In this document: positions 27,258 to 38,276 of the stretch, one piece after another | Numbering within the stretch: the first letter of the stretch is position 1 | Layout of the letters: every line of letters starts with the position of its first letter | Source of the DNA: a bacterium | GTDB taxonomy: Bacteria; RUG730; JAAEPJ01 | DNA: 51,194 nucleotides | Direction of reading: 5' to 3' | NCBI GenBank assembly: GCA_024222485.1 | Contig: JAAEPJ010000005.1 | Location: 1 to 51,194, forward strand | Made by a program: the position numbers and the translations under genes | The notes under the pieces: generated by a model | What the model was told of the DNA's origin: nothing | What the model saw: the letters and a program-made list of their open reading frames with translations, nothing else | Databases searched by the model: none

Positions 27258-27334
27258 AAGTACGATTTATATGCACACTATTAATATTGAAATAAAGTAT
27301 ACTATACTAATTGGGATAAAATTAAAATATTAAA

Positions 27335-29143
27335 ATGAATATAAAAAATATAAGAAATTTTTCTATTATAGCACATATTGATCATGGGAAATCAACGATT
27401 GCAGATAGAATATTAGAGCTTACAGAAACAGTTTCTGTAAGAAAAATGAAAGAGCAGTTATTAGATGATATGGAATTGGAACGCGAACGAGGGATTACGA
27501 TTAAAGCTAAATCTGTTCGTATTAACTACAAGCATTCAAATGGTGAAACCTATATTTTAAATCTCATTGATACTCCGGGGCATGTTGATTTTTCATATGA
27601 AGTCGCAAAGGCAATGCAAGCATGTGAAGGCGTTCTTTTAGTCGTAGACGCTTCCCAGGGAATTGAAGCTCAGACCTTTGCTAATATGCATCTTGCTGAG
27701 AGCAATAACCTTACAATTATTCCTGTTTTAAATAAAATTGATTTGCCTAATGCAGATGTAGACAATGTCACTAAACAAATAGATGAAAATTTTTTAATAG
27801 CGATAGAACCACTTGCTGTTAGTGGTAAAAGTGGGGAAGGAATTTCTAGTGTTTTAGAGGCTATTATTGAATATATCCCTTGTCCTATTGGTGATGAAAA
27901 AAAAGTTGTAAAAGCTTTGATTATTGATTCAATCTATGACCCTTATAAAGGGGTGATTATTTATATTAGGATGGTTGATGGGAATCTATCACTAGGAAGT
28001 AAGATTAAAATGATGGCTACATCTGACAAGTATGAAATTTTAGAGTTGGGCTACCTTGGTGTTGAGCTAACTCCGAGCACTGAATTAAAGGCTGGGGAGG
28101 TGGGATATGTCATTGCTAATATTAAAGATATTCACTCAGTCAAAATTGGTGATACTATCACTGATGTAAAAGCGAATCTATTAAACCCTTTGCCGGGGTA
28201 TAAAGATGTTCAACCTTTTGTCTTTGTTGGGCTTTATCCTCTTCAAACAACTGACTATGACCCTTTGCGCCAAGCATTGGAAAAGCTGCGTTTAAATGAC
28301 TCTTCATTTGTCTACCAACCGGAGACTTCTAATGCTTTAGGTTTTGGTTTTAGGTGTGGGTTTTTAGGTCTTTTACATATGGAAATTATTACGGAACGAT
28401 TAAAGCGTGAGTATGGGATTGATCTTTTAGTTACATCTCCAAATGTTATTTATCGGGTTGTTAACTTTGATGATTCTAGTTATGAAATTGATAACCCATC
28501 ATTACTTCCTGAAAAACGCGGATTCAAAGAAGTTCAAGAACCATTTATTGAGGCGACTATTATTTTACCCTCAGAGATGACAGGTAGTATTATTAAGATT
28601 TGTCAAGAGAAGCGTGGTATTCAAAAAGATATGAGTTATTTGGGCGCGACAAAAATAGTTTTAACCTATGAGTTACCTCTTGCAGAAATTTTGTATGATT
28701 TTTATGATAAACTGAAATCTATTTCTAAAGGACACGCTTCGTTTGATTATGAATATATTGGATATAGAAAGTCAGACTTAGTAAAACTAGAAATTTTGGT
28801 TCACAATGAAGAATTGGATGCTTTAGCTTTTATGTGCCATAAAGAGAATGCTTACTTCCAAAGTAAAGCTTTAATAGAGAGGCTTCGAAAAATTATCCCA
28901 CGACAAATGTTTGAAGTCCCCTTACAGGCGTGTGTCAATGGTAAAATTATTGTGCGTGAAAATATTCGTGCGGTTAGAAAAGATGTAACAGCTAAGTGTT
29001 ATGGTGGTGATATTTCAAGGAAACGAAAACTTTTAGAAAAACAAAAAGAAGGCAAAAAGAAGATGAAACAAATTGGGAGGATTTCAATTCCTCAAGAAGC
29101 CTTTAGTGCTGTTCTTTCTTTGGATGAGGATCAAAAAAAATGA
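27335..29143 (+). CDS. lepA: Elongation factor 4 (LepA)
   Basis: LepA is a ribosome-binding GTPase linked to back-translocation or 30S assembly. The 602-aa protein shows G-motifs AHIDHGKST, ERERGITIKA, DTPGH and NKIDLP, then LepA-specific EKLRLNDSSF and ALGFGFRCGFLGLLHM, and the C-terminal domain with KCYGGDISRKRKLLEKQKEG. Family length is about 600. It overlaps lepB by 4 bp (ATGA), so the classical lepA-lepB operon is preserved. Confidence 0.97.
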   Translation: MNIKNIRNFSIIAHIDHGKSTIADRILELTETVSVRKMKEQLLDDMELERERGITIKAKSVRINYKHSNGETYILNLIDTPGHVDFSYEVAKAMQACEGVLLVVDASQGIEAQTFANMHLAESNNLTIIPVLNKIDLPNADVDNVTKQIDENFLIAIEPLAVSGKSGEGISSVLEAIIEYIPCPIGDEKKVVKALIIDSIYDPYKGVIIYIRMVDGNLSLGSKIKMMATSDKYEILELGYLGVELTPSTELKAGEVGYVIANIKDIHSVKIGDTITDVKANLLNPLPGYKDVQPFVFVGLYPLQTTDYDPLRQALEKLRLNDSSFVYQPETSNALGFGFRCGFLGLLHMEIITERLKREYGIDLLVTSPNVIYRVVNFDDSSYEIDNPSLLPEKRGFKEVQEPFIEATIILPSEMTGSIIKICQEKRGIQKDMSYLGATKIVLTYELPLAEILYDFYDKLKSISKGHASFDYEYIGYRKSDLVKLEILVHNEELDALAFMCHKENAYFQSKALIERLRKIIPRQMFEVPLQACVNGKIIVRENIRAVRKDVTAKCYGGDISRKRKLLEKQKEGKKKMKQIGRISIPQEAFSAVLSLDEDQKK

Positions 29144-29868
29144 TTTTAGAACAATTTAATATGGAGCAAAAAGTTGCAATAATTGCGGTTATTTTAATCG
29201 TTGCTAAGTTTATTTTACACTTTATTTTGCATAGAAACCCAGATAGTGATATTTTACTGGAGATTCTAGATTGGGTTAAAACTGCTATTTCGGCTTTATG
29301 GATTGCATTTTTAGTTATGTATTTTATTATGCAGGCTTTTAAAATTCCTTCGGGGTCAATGCTTAATACTTTACTAATTAAAGATAATCTTTTTGTTAAT
29401 AAATTTGTTTATGGTACAAGACTTCCCTGTGTAACTTTCTCGCCACTTACGATCAAAATGAATCGTGTCATGAAAAAGCGTAGCCCTCAAAGAGGGGAGG
29501 TTGTCGTTTTCGCATTTCCTCAAGATACTTCTAAAGATTATGTTAAACGATGTGTTGGCTTGCCTGGTGATAAAATAGAGATTCGTGATAAGATTCTTTT
29601 TGTTAATGATGAGAAACAATATGAACCATATGTTATCTATAAAGATACTAATAACTACCCAAATGATCTAGATTTTTTGCCAAAAAGTTTGCGTAATCGT
29701 GATAATTTTGGACCTATAATTGTCCCTGAAGATAGTTACTTTGTCCTTGGGGATAACCGTGATCAGAGTTATGATTCACGGTTTTGGGGTTCTTTGCATT
29801 CGGACTACCTTAAAGGTAAAGCTGTTTTTATTTACTGGCCTTTAAGAAGGATAGGTGTAATTAAATAG
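29140..29868 (+). CDS. lepB: Signal peptidase I
   Basis: LepB removes signal peptides from exported proteins. The 242-aa protein has two hydrophobic segments (about 10-30 and 45-66), catalytic S73 in IPSGSM, the catalytic lysine in DYVKRCVGLPGDKIEI, and LGDNRDQSYDSRFWG. Its ATG overlaps the lepA stop. The family position and all active-site boxes are intact. Confidence 0.95.
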   Translation: MILEQFNMEQKVAIIAVILIVAKFILHFILHRNPDSDILLEILDWVKTAISALWIAFLVMYFIMQAFKIPSGSMLNTLLIKDNLFVNKFVYGTRLPCVTFSPLTIKMNRVMKKRSPQRGEVVVFAFPQDTSKDYVKRCVGLPGDKIEIRDKILFVNDEKQYEPYVIYKDTNNYPNDLDFLPKSLRNRDNFGPIIVPEDSYFVLGDNRDQSYDSRFWGSLHSDYLKGKAVFIYWPLRRIGVIK

Positions 29869-29964
29869 TGCTTTCCTTTGATGTATCTTAATTATAGTTA
29901 TATACTTAAAAAGAATCATTTTTTCTATTATTAGTTTCTTCAACAAAATTAGTTTAACTATTAG

Positions 29965-32613
29965 CTATTTAGACTCAAGTTTAGCTTGTGCTGCAGCTAG
30001 TCTGGCAATTGGCAGTCTATAAGGTGAACAGCTAACATAATCAAGACCGATTCTATAACATAACTTTACGGACTCCGGATCACCTCCATGCTCACCACAG
30101 ATACCAAGCTTAATATTGGATCGAATTGATTTCCCTTTTTTTGTCGCCAGTTCAATCAGTTGTCCTACACCATCTTGGTCAATCGTTTGAAAAGGATCAA
30201 AGTTCATAATTTTTTTATCAATATAATGATTAATAAACTTAGCCGCATCATCTCGACTAAATCCATAGGTCATTTGTGTTAAATCATTGGTGCCGAATGA
30301 AAAAAATTCTGCAACCTCAGCTAATTTATCAGCTGTAATGGTTGCACGCGGAACTTCTATCATTGTTCCTACTAAGTAATTCATTTCTACAGCATATTCT
30401 TTGCGAACAGCATGAGCGACCTTATCAATAATATTTTTTTGGTTTTTAAGCTCATTCACATTCCCAACGAGTGGGATCATGACTTCTGGAACAATATCCT
30501 TGCCTTCTTTAATGAGTTCGCAAGCAGCTGAAAATAAGGCAATAGCCTGCATTTTAGTAATCTCAGGGTAAGTGATACCTAACCTACAGCCACGATGTCC
30601 AAGCATTGGGTTAAATTCATGTAACTCTTCAACTCGCTTAAGGATGATTTCTTTGGCCGTTACATCATCATTTTTCGTTCGTCCGATTGCAATCTCGAGC
30701 ATTAGTTCTTCTCGTTTTGGCAAGAATTCATGGAGTGGTGGGTCCATCAACCTTATAGTAACGGCATAACCATTCATTTCTTTAAACAATCCATAAAAAT
30801 CTTTTTTTTGTAAAGGCATAAGTTTATCTAAGCATGCTTGGCGTGTTTCAAGGTCATTAGCAAGGATCATTTCTTGCACAATAGGAATTCTATCTTCTTC
30901 AAAGAACATATGTTCCGTACGGCAAAGACCAATACCTTCAGCTCCAAAATTTTTAGCTACGATTGCATCCTTAGGAATATCTGCATTAGCCCTAACTTGT
31001 AGAGTCCGTACTTCATCTGCCCATTCCATAAAAGTAGCAAACTCTCCTGAAAGTTCAGGTTCAACTGTTTTAACAGCCGTGGCAATGACATTCCCTGTAG
31101 CACCATCAAGGGTAATGATCTCGCCTTTTTTGATCGTTACTTTTCCCACTGTAAAAGTTTCATTCTCAGAATTAATGGAGATAGCGTCACATCCTGCTAC
31201 ACAACATTTTCCCATCCCACGCGCAACGACTGCCGCATGAGAAGTCATTCCGCCACGGACAGTCAAGATTCCTTTTGCCGCATCCATCCCATGAATATCA
31301 TCTGGGCAAGTTTCAAGCCTGACTAAGATTGAATCCTCATCATTTACTCGTGCTTTTACTGCATCATCTGAGGTAAAAACAACTTTTCCAGAAACGGCAC
31401 CTGGAGATGCAGGGAGTCCGTTTGCTAAGATTGAAATTTTTTCTTGAGGATCGATGATAGGGTGAAGTAGTTGGTCTAGAGAGGCAGCATCAACACGAAG
31501 CAATGCTTCTTTTTTCGTAATCAAATTTTCGTTTACCATATCAACTGCAATTTTTATTGTAGCTTTAGCTGTTCTTTTTCCTGAACGAGTTTGAAGCATA
31601 TAGAGGTTGTTTTTTTCAACGGTAAACTCAAAATCTTGGACATCTTTGTAATGATTCTCAAGGCTAGAAGTTATTTGTTTGAGTTTGTCGAAAACTTCTG
31701 GCATATCCGTTTTAAGATCCGCAATAGGGTATGGGGTTCTAACTCCTGCAACAACATCCTCTCCTTGGGCATTAATTAAATATTCGCCATAAAATTCTTT
31801 ATTCCCTGTAGAAGGATTTCGAGTAAAGCCTACCCCTGTAGCACAGTCATTCCCCATATTTCCAAAAACCATTGCCTGCACATTAACAGCTGTGCCAATA
31901 TCCTCAGGAATTTTATTAAGTTTACGGTAAGTGATAGCACGGGTGGTATTCCAAGAATTTAAAACAGCATCTTTTGCCATATAAAGCTGTGTTAAAGTAT
32001 TCTGTGGGAAAGCCTGTCCTTGTTTATCTTTGACAATATTTTTAAAAATATTCGTAAGTTTTTTTAGGTTAGCTGAATCAACATCGGTATCGTTTTTAAC
32101 ATTGAGGTTTGTTTTCATTTCTTCAAACTTTTTTTCAAAAATATCTTTGGAAATGCCTAAGACTACATCTGAGAACATCATAATAAACCTACGATAAGAA
32201 TCATAGGCAAACCATTCATTTTTCATTAACTTTGCTAGACCTTCAACAACTTCATCATTTAAGCCAAGGTTTAAAATCGTATCCATCATTCCTGGCATAG
32301 AAACTCTTGCCCCGCTTCTGACAGAAAGAAGTAGTGGGTTTTGGGGATTGCCAAACTTTTTTGTTGTTATATCTTCTAACTTTAAGATTGCTGCAGTCAT
32401 TTGTGTGTTTAATGAGCAAGGCAGGGTTTTTGAATTTTCATAGTAATAGCGGCAGACATCGGTTGTAATAGTAAATCCTGGAGGAACAGGAACCCCTGCT
32501 TTCGTCATGTCTGCAAGCCCAGCACCTTTTCCTCCAAGTAAGTCGCGCATCCAGCCTTCGCCATCAGTGTTATTATATCCGAAAAAATAAACATATTTTT
32601 TGTTGTTTGTCAT
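29965..32613 (-). CDS. ppdK: Pyruvate, phosphate dikinase
   Basis: The enzyme interconverts pyruvate, ATP and phosphate with PEP, AMP and pyrophosphate. The 882-aa protein has all parts: an N-terminal ATP-grasp domain (LLGGKGAGLADM, VRSGARVSMPGMMDT), the central phosphohistidine domain GGMTSHAAV with H458 and regulatory-type T456, and the C-terminal PEP/pyruvate barrel (FGTNDLTQMT, KLGICGEHGG). In glycolysing anaerobes it often replaces or backs up pyruvate kinase. It could keep PEP available for the PTS upstream. AGGAG lies before the start. It is alone after rpoD with a 122-bp gap. Confidence 0.97.
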   Translation of the reverse strand: MTNNKKYVYFFGYNNTDGEGWMRDLLGGKGAGLADMTKAGVPVPPGFTITTDVCRYYYENSKTLPCSLNTQMTAAILKLEDITTKKFGNPQNPLLLSVRSGARVSMPGMMDTILNLGLNDEVVEGLAKLMKNEWFAYDSYRRFIMMFSDVVLGISKDIFEKKFEEMKTNLNVKNDTDVDSANLKKLTNIFKNIVKDKQGQAFPQNTLTQLYMAKDAVLNSWNTTRAITYRKLNKIPEDIGTAVNVQAMVFGNMGNDCATGVGFTRNPSTGNKEFYGEYLINAQGEDVVAGVRTPYPIADLKTDMPEVFDKLKQITSSLENHYKDVQDFEFTVEKNNLYMLQTRSGKRTAKATIKIAVDMVNENLITKKEALLRVDAASLDQLLHPIIDPQEKISILANGLPASPGAVSGKVVFTSDDAVKARVNDEDSILVRLETCPDDIHGMDAAKGILTVRGGMTSHAAVVARGMGKCCVAGCDAISINSENETFTVGKVTIKKGEIITLDGATGNVIATAVKTVEPELSGEFATFMEWADEVRTLQVRANADIPKDAIVAKNFGAEGIGLCRTEHMFFEEDRIPIVQEMILANDLETRQACLDKLMPLQKKDFYGLFKEMNGYAVTIRLMDPPLHEFLPKREELMLEIAIGRTKNDDVTAKEIILKRVEELHEFNPMLGHRGCRLGITYPEITKMQAIALFSAACELIKEGKDIVPEVMIPLVGNVNELKNQKNIIDKVAHAVRKEYAVEMNYLVGTMIEVPRATITADKLAEVAEFFSFGTNDLTQMTYGFSRDDAAKFINHYIDKKIMNFDPFQTIDQDGVGQLIELATKKGKSIRSNIKLGICGEHGGDPESVKLCYRIGLDYVSCSPYRLPIARLAAAQAKLESK

Positions 32614-32657
32614 TTAGTTAAAAACTCCTTGTTTTTTATGGTGCTCTAAATTTTTTT

Positions 32658-32687
32658 TTGATTAGTGAGTAATTAGTAACTAATCAA
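32658..32687. repeat. Inverted repeat between rpoD and ppdK
   Basis: TTGATTAGT (32658-32666) and ACTAATCAA (32679-32687) pair perfectly around a 12-base gap. No U-tract follows on either strand, so it may be a protein site or a factor-dependent stop rather than an intrinsic terminator. It shares AATTGATTAGT with 42942-42952, but AT-rich chance is possible. Confidence 0.35.
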
Positions 32688-32735
32688 TTAAGGTATTTTT
32701 TTTACATTATTTTGTATTTCGCTAATGTTAAAAAA

Positions 32736-34565
32736 TTAATCTAAGTAATCTTCTAAGATACTACTTCTTGAAGGGTGCCTTAATTTTTTTATTGCTTTAA
32801 CTTCAATCTGTCGAACCCTTTCTCTCGTCACATTAAAAATTTTACCGACTTCTTCGAGTGTTCTGGGATACCCTGAGCCGATTCCGAACCTTAACCTAAT
32901 AATTTCGCCTTCTTTAGGTGTTAGTGTATCTAATATTTCATTAATTCCTGTTTTGCGAATTGTATCTGCAGATTTTTGTTGAGGTGTAACTTGGTTTTTA
33001 TCCTCAATAAAATCTTCTAAATAGCTATCCTCATCTTCTCCAATAGGGGTTGTAAGAGATATAGGGTCTTGCATAATTTTTAACACACTTTTAGTTTTAT
33101 CAATCGGCATTTTAAGTTCTTTTGAGTGTTCTTCAAGTGTTGGTTCTCGGCCCTTTTCTTGCCTATACTTTCGGGAAGTTCTAGCAATTTTGCTGATAAG
33201 TTCTTTCATGTGTACAGGGATTCTAATTGTTCGTGCTTGATCGGCAATCGCACGATGGACTGCCTGTCTAATCCACCATGTTGCATAAGTAGAAAATTTA
33301 TACCCGCGTTCATATTCGAATTTTTCAACAGCTTTAATCAGCCCAATACTTCCTTCTTGAATTAAATCTAAAATCGTTAGGCATTGATTTACATGTTTTT
33401 TTGCAATACTTACTACTAAACGCAGGTTTGCTTTAATGAGTTTCATCTTATTTTGGTGTATTTTAATTTCGAGCCTGATAATTTTATCATAAGAATGCAA
33501 AAGTTTTTCTAAAGAAATAGAATTTGCATCTTCGATTTCTTCAACTTTCTTGCTGAAAATGTCAAATTCTTGTATTTTGCGGTCAGCTTCATTAAAGGCA
33601 ATTTTATATTTTTTTTGAAACTTTGTTTCTGATATTTCTTTTTTTAGAATTTTTTGGTAATCAGGTCTAATATTATCAATATTTTTTGGCAGTCCTACTT
33701 TTGCATTAGCAATTTCCTTTTGGTATTTTTTTACTTCCTCAGAAACTTGTTTAATACGGTCTACCAGCTTTTGCATGCGTTCATTGTTAAGATTAAGGGC
33801 TAAAATATTCTGTATGAGTAATTCTTGCAGGTTATCTAATTCTTTTTTAAAAACTTTATCTTGTTTAGATTTTAAGTTGCTGTCCTTTAGTTTCATGTAT
33901 AAATAATCTAGTCTTGGTTCTTTTTCTAAGATTAAGTTTGCGACATCTTGCATTTTTTTCTTCATATCTTTCAGAGAATCATCCGTTTTTTTCCCTCTTG
34001 GCATTAATTCTTTTGGAGTCATCTCATCTTCTTGTAACTGTGCTTCCCAATGTTTAATTTCTTTAAAAGTAACAGGTGAGCGTAAAACGATATCTTTTAA
34101 ATCTTTTTCATTATCTTTAATGCGTTTAGCAATAGCAATTTCTTCTTCTCTTTTTAAAAGCGGGACTCGCCCCATTTCACTTAAATAAAGTTTAATGGAG
34201 TCATTAGTTTTGATATCCGATTCAAAACTAAATTTAGGTTTTTCCTCATTTTCATTATCATTGACCTCACCTTCATCGCTTTTGATATCAAAGTTTTTAG
34301 TTGGTTCAATCTCATCATCATTTTGAGTATTACTGATATCAGTTGTGACATCGATTACAGCAATATCTAGTTCTTCAAATTTAATGAAGATATCATCAAT
34401 TTGATCAGGAGTTAAGTCTTTTTTAGAAATGACATTTTCAATTTTTTCATAAGTAATCGTTTCATCTTTTTGTGCTTTTTCAAAAAGTTTCAACAAATCT
34501 TTATCAGTTTTTAGCATATCATCATTTGGTTCAGCGACTTTCATTTCTTTTTTATTTCTAACCAT
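32736..34565 (-). CDS. rpoD: Primary sigma factor RpoD
   Basis: RpoD directs RNA polymerase to housekeeping promoters, like the TTGACA/TATAAT one at rpmH. The 609-aa protein has region 1.1 at the N-terminus, an acidic linker (about 85-110), region 1.2 ([18 protein letters not shown]), region 2 with [37 protein letters not shown] and RTIRIPVHM, region 3, and region 4 with [21 protein letters not shown] long non-conserved region (about 170-370) separates 1.2 from 2. It is downstream of dnaG with a 40-bp gap: the dnaG-rpoD part of the classical macromolecular synthesis operon, without rpsU. Confidence 0.97.
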   Translation of the reverse strand: MVRNKKEMKVAEPNDDMLKTDKDLLKLFEKAQKDETITYEKIENVISKKDLTPDQIDDIFIKFEELDIAVIDVTTDISNTQNDDEIEPTKNFDIKSDEGEVNDNENEEKPKFSFESDIKTNDSIKLYLSEMGRVPLLKREEEIAIAKRIKDNEKDLKDIVLRSPVTFKEIKHWEAQLQEDEMTPKELMPRGKKTDDSLKDMKKKMQDVANLILEKEPRLDYLYMKLKDSNLKSKQDKVFKKELDNLQELLIQNILALNLNNERMQKLVDRIKQVSEEVKKYQKEIANAKVGLPKNIDNIRPDYQKILKKEISETKFQKKYKIAFNEADRKIQEFDIFSKKVEEIEDANSISLEKLLHSYDKIIRLEIKIHQNKMKLIKANLRLVVSIAKKHVNQCLTILDLIQEGSIGLIKAVEKFEYERGYKFSTYATWWIRQAVHRAIADQARTIRIPVHMKELISKIARTSRKYRQEKGREPTLEEHSKELKMPIDKTKSVLKIMQDPISLTTPIGEDEDSYLEDFIEDKNQVTPQQKSADTIRKTGINEILDTLTPKEGEIIRLRFGIGSGYPRTLEEVGKIFNVTRERVRQIEVKAIKKLRHPSRSSILEDYLD

Positions 34566-34605
34566 GACTACCCTCTTTTTTTTAGTTATAGCAAGTTTGT
34601 TATAA

Positions 34606-36351
34606 CTATGCTCTTCCTTCTAGTTTTTTTAGAGCTTCTAATCTTTTTTTTAAATCATCTTTAGTTTTAGACAAATTTTTCATATTTTTTCTAATATAAA
34701 ATGCTTCTAACTCATCTTTAAAAATAGTTATCTCAACATGAACAGGTTTTTTTAAAATAGAATTAATTAAATTTTTATAGAGTATACTGCGATCTTTCTC
34801 ATCTGGAACAGCCGATACTGCCTCTCTGAGAATTTCACTTGGACTTTTTAAACTAAGCCTTTCACAATTATAGAACATATACTCAATTATTTTACTAATA
34901 TTTTTTGAAGTAATCCAGTCAAGTTTTATCAATTTCTTTGCACTATTAATCTCATTAGGATAATTAATTAAAAATTCTAAAAATTTACATTCTATTAAAA
35001 TATAGGAATGACTTGGATTACTTAGAATGTTTTTTTTATTTTTAAGTGACGCATTGCGCGTTTTTTGATTTTTTTTTGATTTTTTTAAAAACTTATTAAA
35101 CTCAAACCTAATATCAGACTCATTATCATTAATTCTATCTGCAATTATTCGAAACATTGAGTTGAGTTTTAACCTATCATTTATATTACTTAGCATTTCA
35201 AAAACTTTAGAAATAATGACTTCACGATCATGTAAATCATGTAAATTTTTATTTTTAGCCAAAATATTAATTTTATATTCAAAAGCATTCTCAGCATTAT
35301 GAATCAACATTTGAAATTTTTCGCTATTATACTTCTTGAGGTAATCATCTGGGTCTAGTTTTTCAGGGATTAACACAATTTTGACATTTAAACTATATTT
35401 TAGAAAAATATCAACAGACCTTAAGCTTGCTTTAACCCCCGCATCATCACCATCAAAGAGAAGAATGATATTATTTGTATAGCGTTTTAGGTGTTTAATA
35501 TGCTCATTAGTTAATGCTGTACCTAAAGTAGCAACAGTGTTTTTAAAGCCATTAGCATAAAGTGAGATTACATCCATATATCCTTCTAAGACTAAGACTT
35601 GTGATTTTTCTTTGATATGTTGCACAGCATTATGTAAATTATAAAGAATAGAGCTTTTTTTGAAAATTTTTGTTTCTGGGGAATTTAAATATTTAGGCAT
35701 ACCATCAGATAATACCCGTCCACCAAAAGCAATAACACGCCCTCTCACATCTGCAATAGGAAACATGATACGATCAATAAACCAATCATTAAGTTTGTTA
35801 ATTTTATTTTTTTTTAAAAGCCCCACTTGTTCAAGGAGTTTCGTATCTATTCTATGTTTTAGTGCAACACGCAAAAGTGAATCGAATTCTTCATTCGCAA
35901 ATCCTATCTTAAAAATTTTTATAATTTCATCATCAAGTTCACGCGTTTTTAAATATTTTTTTGCTTTTGGCGATTTTTCTAAACATTTATGATAATATTC
36001 TGAAACTCTATTATTGATATCATATAAATTATTTTTTTGTGATTCAAACTGTGTGTCATTTTTAGTAAAATTAAGCTTAACCCCAGCTTTTTCTGCTAGA
36101 ATTTTTAATGCCTCAGGAAAAGTGAGGTTTTCAATTTTGAGAAGGAAACTCAGCGCATCTCCTCCTTCATGACAACCAAAGCAATGAAATATCTGCTTAT
36201 CTTGGCTCACGACAAAAGAAGGAGTTTTTTCATTATGAAAAGGACAAAGACCTTTGAAGTTAGAGCCATTTTTTTTTAATGCTAAATAGTCATTGACAAT
36301 ATCAACAATGTCAATATTTGAAAGTACTTGTTCTATTTGGTCTCTGTTCAT
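34606..36351 (-). CDS. dnaG: DNA primase
   Basis: DnaG makes RNA primers for replication. The 581-aa protein has an N-terminal zinc-binding domain with C36, H39, C57 and C60 (CPFH ... CFGC), an RNA polymerase domain with FGGRVLSDG, the Toprim motifs VLEGYMDVI and LLFDGDDAG, and a C-terminal helicase-binding region with little recognisable sequence. The epimerase gene precedes it by 33 bp on the same strand, so it may be read in one unit with that gene and rpoD. Confidence 0.96.
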   Translation of the reverse strand: MNRDQIEQVLSNIDIVDIVNDYLALKKNGSNFKGLCPFHNEKTPSFVVSQDKQIFHCFGCHEGGDALSFLLKIENLTFPEALKILAEKAGVKLNFTKNDTQFESQKNNLYDINNRVSEYYHKCLEKSPKAKKYLKTRELDDEIIKIFKIGFANEEFDSLLRVALKHRIDTKLLEQVGLLKKNKINKLNDWFIDRIMFPIADVRGRVIAFGGRVLSDGMPKYLNSPETKIFKKSSILYNLHNAVQHIKEKSQVLVLEGYMDVISLYANGFKNTVATLGTALTNEHIKHLKRYTNNIILLFDGDDAGVKASLRSVDIFLKYSLNVKIVLIPEKLDPDDYLKKYNSEKFQMLIHNAENAFEYKINILAKNKNLHDLHDREVIISKVFEMLSNINDRLKLNSMFRIIADRINDNESDIRFEFNKFLKKSKKNQKTRNASLKNKKNILSNPSHSYILIECKFLEFLINYPNEINSAKKLIKLDWITSKNISKIIEYMFYNCERLSLKSPSEILREAVSAVPDEKDRSILYKNLINSILKKPVHVEITIFKDELEAFYIRKNMKNLSKTKDDLKKRLEALKKLEGRA

Positions 36352-36384
36352 AAATTTTTATATTTAGGGCAATCCTTTTAATTT

Positions 36385-37425
36385 TTATTTATCAGCCTTG
36401 CCGTCTCTTACGGCTGAAGACATCCCTGGTTCAAATTTTGCAGCTTTTTCAATATTATCCCATTTATTTTTAAACCAGTTGATTGTTTGGTTAATTCCAT
36501 TCTCAAACTCTGTATTAGGGTTGTAACCAATAAGTGTGTTTGCTTTTTCGATACTCGCGAGTATTCTACTTTTATTATCCCATTTTCTTCTAGCTGTATA
36601 TTTTATTCCTGCTTTATTATTTGTAAGTTCATTAATCATTGTCGCGAGCTGTCCAATTTGAATTTCTTTCCCTGCAGCGAGGTTAAATTCTTCTCCGATT
36701 GCTTCTTCCATAATAGCAACTCTTAGAAGTCCATCGACAATATCTCCTACATATGTAAAATCACGGGTTTCTTCTCCTGTTCCTGTAATTGGTAGTGGCA
36801 TCCCTTTCATTGCCCAATAAATAAAGTTGGGAATTACATTACGGTATTGTCCAGGAATTTCTCCTGGTCCATAAGAATTAAAGAATCTGGCTTTGACAAC
36901 TTCTAAGCCATATTGGTGATTAAAAAAGTTAGAATAAAGTTCTCCAAGCATTTTAGTGATCTGGTATGGAGTGCTAAGCTTCATAGACATGAAATTTTCC
37001 GTTAAGGGTAGAGGTGCTTCAGATCCATAAATTGAACAGCCGCTTGATGCATAAACAAACCTTTTGATTCCTGTTAGTTGGGCATATCTTAAAAGTTTTA
37101 GAGTTCCCATTCCATTAACAGCTAAGTCTTTTTCCGGATAATCAATTGAGTTTTGGTTAGCAAAAAAAGCTGCTAAATGAAAAATATATTCAGGTCTTTC
37201 AAAAAAAACACGCTTTAAATATTCTTCATTTAAAATGTCGCCCTCAACGAGCATTACATTCGCCAAAGAGGGGATATTCCATTTTTTTGCAGAGGAGAAG
37301 TCATCTAAAATAATAATCATTTTCGCTTCAAGCTCTGATAACTTTTTTACTAAATTACTCCCGATTGCACCAGCTCCACCTGTCACTAGAATAGTTTTAT
37401 CTTTATATTCATTTAAGTAGCGCAT
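36385..37425 (-). CDS. NAD-dependent epimerase/dehydratase (extended SDR)
   Basis: The 346-aa protein belongs to the extended short-chain dehydrogenases that epimerise or dehydrate nucleotide sugars for lipopolysaccharide, capsule or glycan synthesis. The Rossmann motif is VTGGAGAIGSNLVKKL, and the active site combines SSGCSIYG with YQITK. The length and GxxGxxG match UDP-glucose 4-epimerase or UDP-glucuronate 4-epimerase-like enzymes. AGGAGG lies before the ATG. It is the first gene of a minus-strand run (with dnaG, rpoD, ppdK) that starts at the 851-bp gap. Exact substrate is unknown. Confidence 0.85.
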   Translation of the reverse strand: MRYLNEYKDKTILVTGGAGAIGSNLVKKLSELEAKMIIILDDFSSAKKWNIPSLANVMLVEGDILNEEYLKRVFFERPEYIFHLAAFFANQNSIDYPEKDLAVNGMGTLKLLRYAQLTGIKRFVYASSGCSIYGSEAPLPLTENFMSMKLSTPYQITKMLGELYSNFFNHQYGLEVVKARFFNSYGPGEIPGQYRNVIPNFIYWAMKGMPLPITGTGEETRDFTYVGDIVDGLLRVAIMEEAIGEEFNLAAGKEIQIGQLATMINELTNNKAGIKYTARRKWDNKSRILASIEKANTLIGYNPNTEFENGINQTINWFKNKWDNIEKAAKFEPGMSSAVRDGKADK

Positions 37426-38276
37426 GAAAAAGCCTCCTGTTTTTTAAAGTGTTATATTATTTAGATTTTGTTAAATATCTTTCAAGAACAATATTTGTGT
37501 ACAATTCATATAATAATTTTTTAGTTTGTAATATAATCTGATATTTTTTTAGAATAGGATAGACTATAATAATGAAATACTGAAACTTAAGCAACTAGAG
37601 TCGATATTTAAAACTTTATTAAGGTAGAAAGAACTTAAGTTTATATATTTTGGATAATATTATACAAAATATATTTTAATTTTTCCTTAACTTTATTATA
37701 AAAATTTTATAGATATTCTTGATTTTTTAATTATACAATTATTTGTGACTTTTAATCTTAATTTTTTTCTCTTAAAACGAGAAAATTAAAAAGTTTTCCA
37801 CAAGTTATACAGTTTTATTTGTCGACGGGTGTAGATGAGTTATCCACTATATGGTATCTGCCTTTTGGCATTTTAAAAAAAAGTTCAAATATTATAGTTT
37901 TTGCTATTTTATTTGATTTTATTTTATTAAAATTGAAAAAAATAAAAATCAACTATAATACTAAATTAGTTTTTTTCTAGTTCTTTATAATCATGAATTC
38001 AGTTATTATAAACAGCAACTGGAAGTTAAGTATGTATTATTTTTTGTGATTAATCAGTCTATGGGATATTATGTTGGTTGTTAGACTTTGTAAAGTTGCA
38101 TTGGATTTTTTCTAAATTTTTGTTGATTTTTATCAAACATTGAAAAAATTATGATAATTTAAAATAATAATACTTAAGCCTAACTTAAATTTGAGCTTAT
38201 TGAAAATTTCTGGAGTATTTACTTTATATAAAATTAATATTTGTTAAATAATTAAATAGCTTGTCTAGGAGGGGAA
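37426..38276. other. 851-bp AT-rich, geneless divergent region (candidate oriC-like)
   Basis: No ORF with a ribosome binding site is visible. The region is extremely A+T-rich. It contains TTTTCCACA (37794-37802, fits the relaxed DnaA box TTWTNCACA), TTATCCACT (37840-37848, one mismatch) and a further near match TTATACAGT at 37805. Genes diverge from it in both directions. dnaA, dnaN, gidA and parAB are not next to it. It may be an origin, a long promoter region, or host an undetected RNA gene. Confidence 0.35.
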
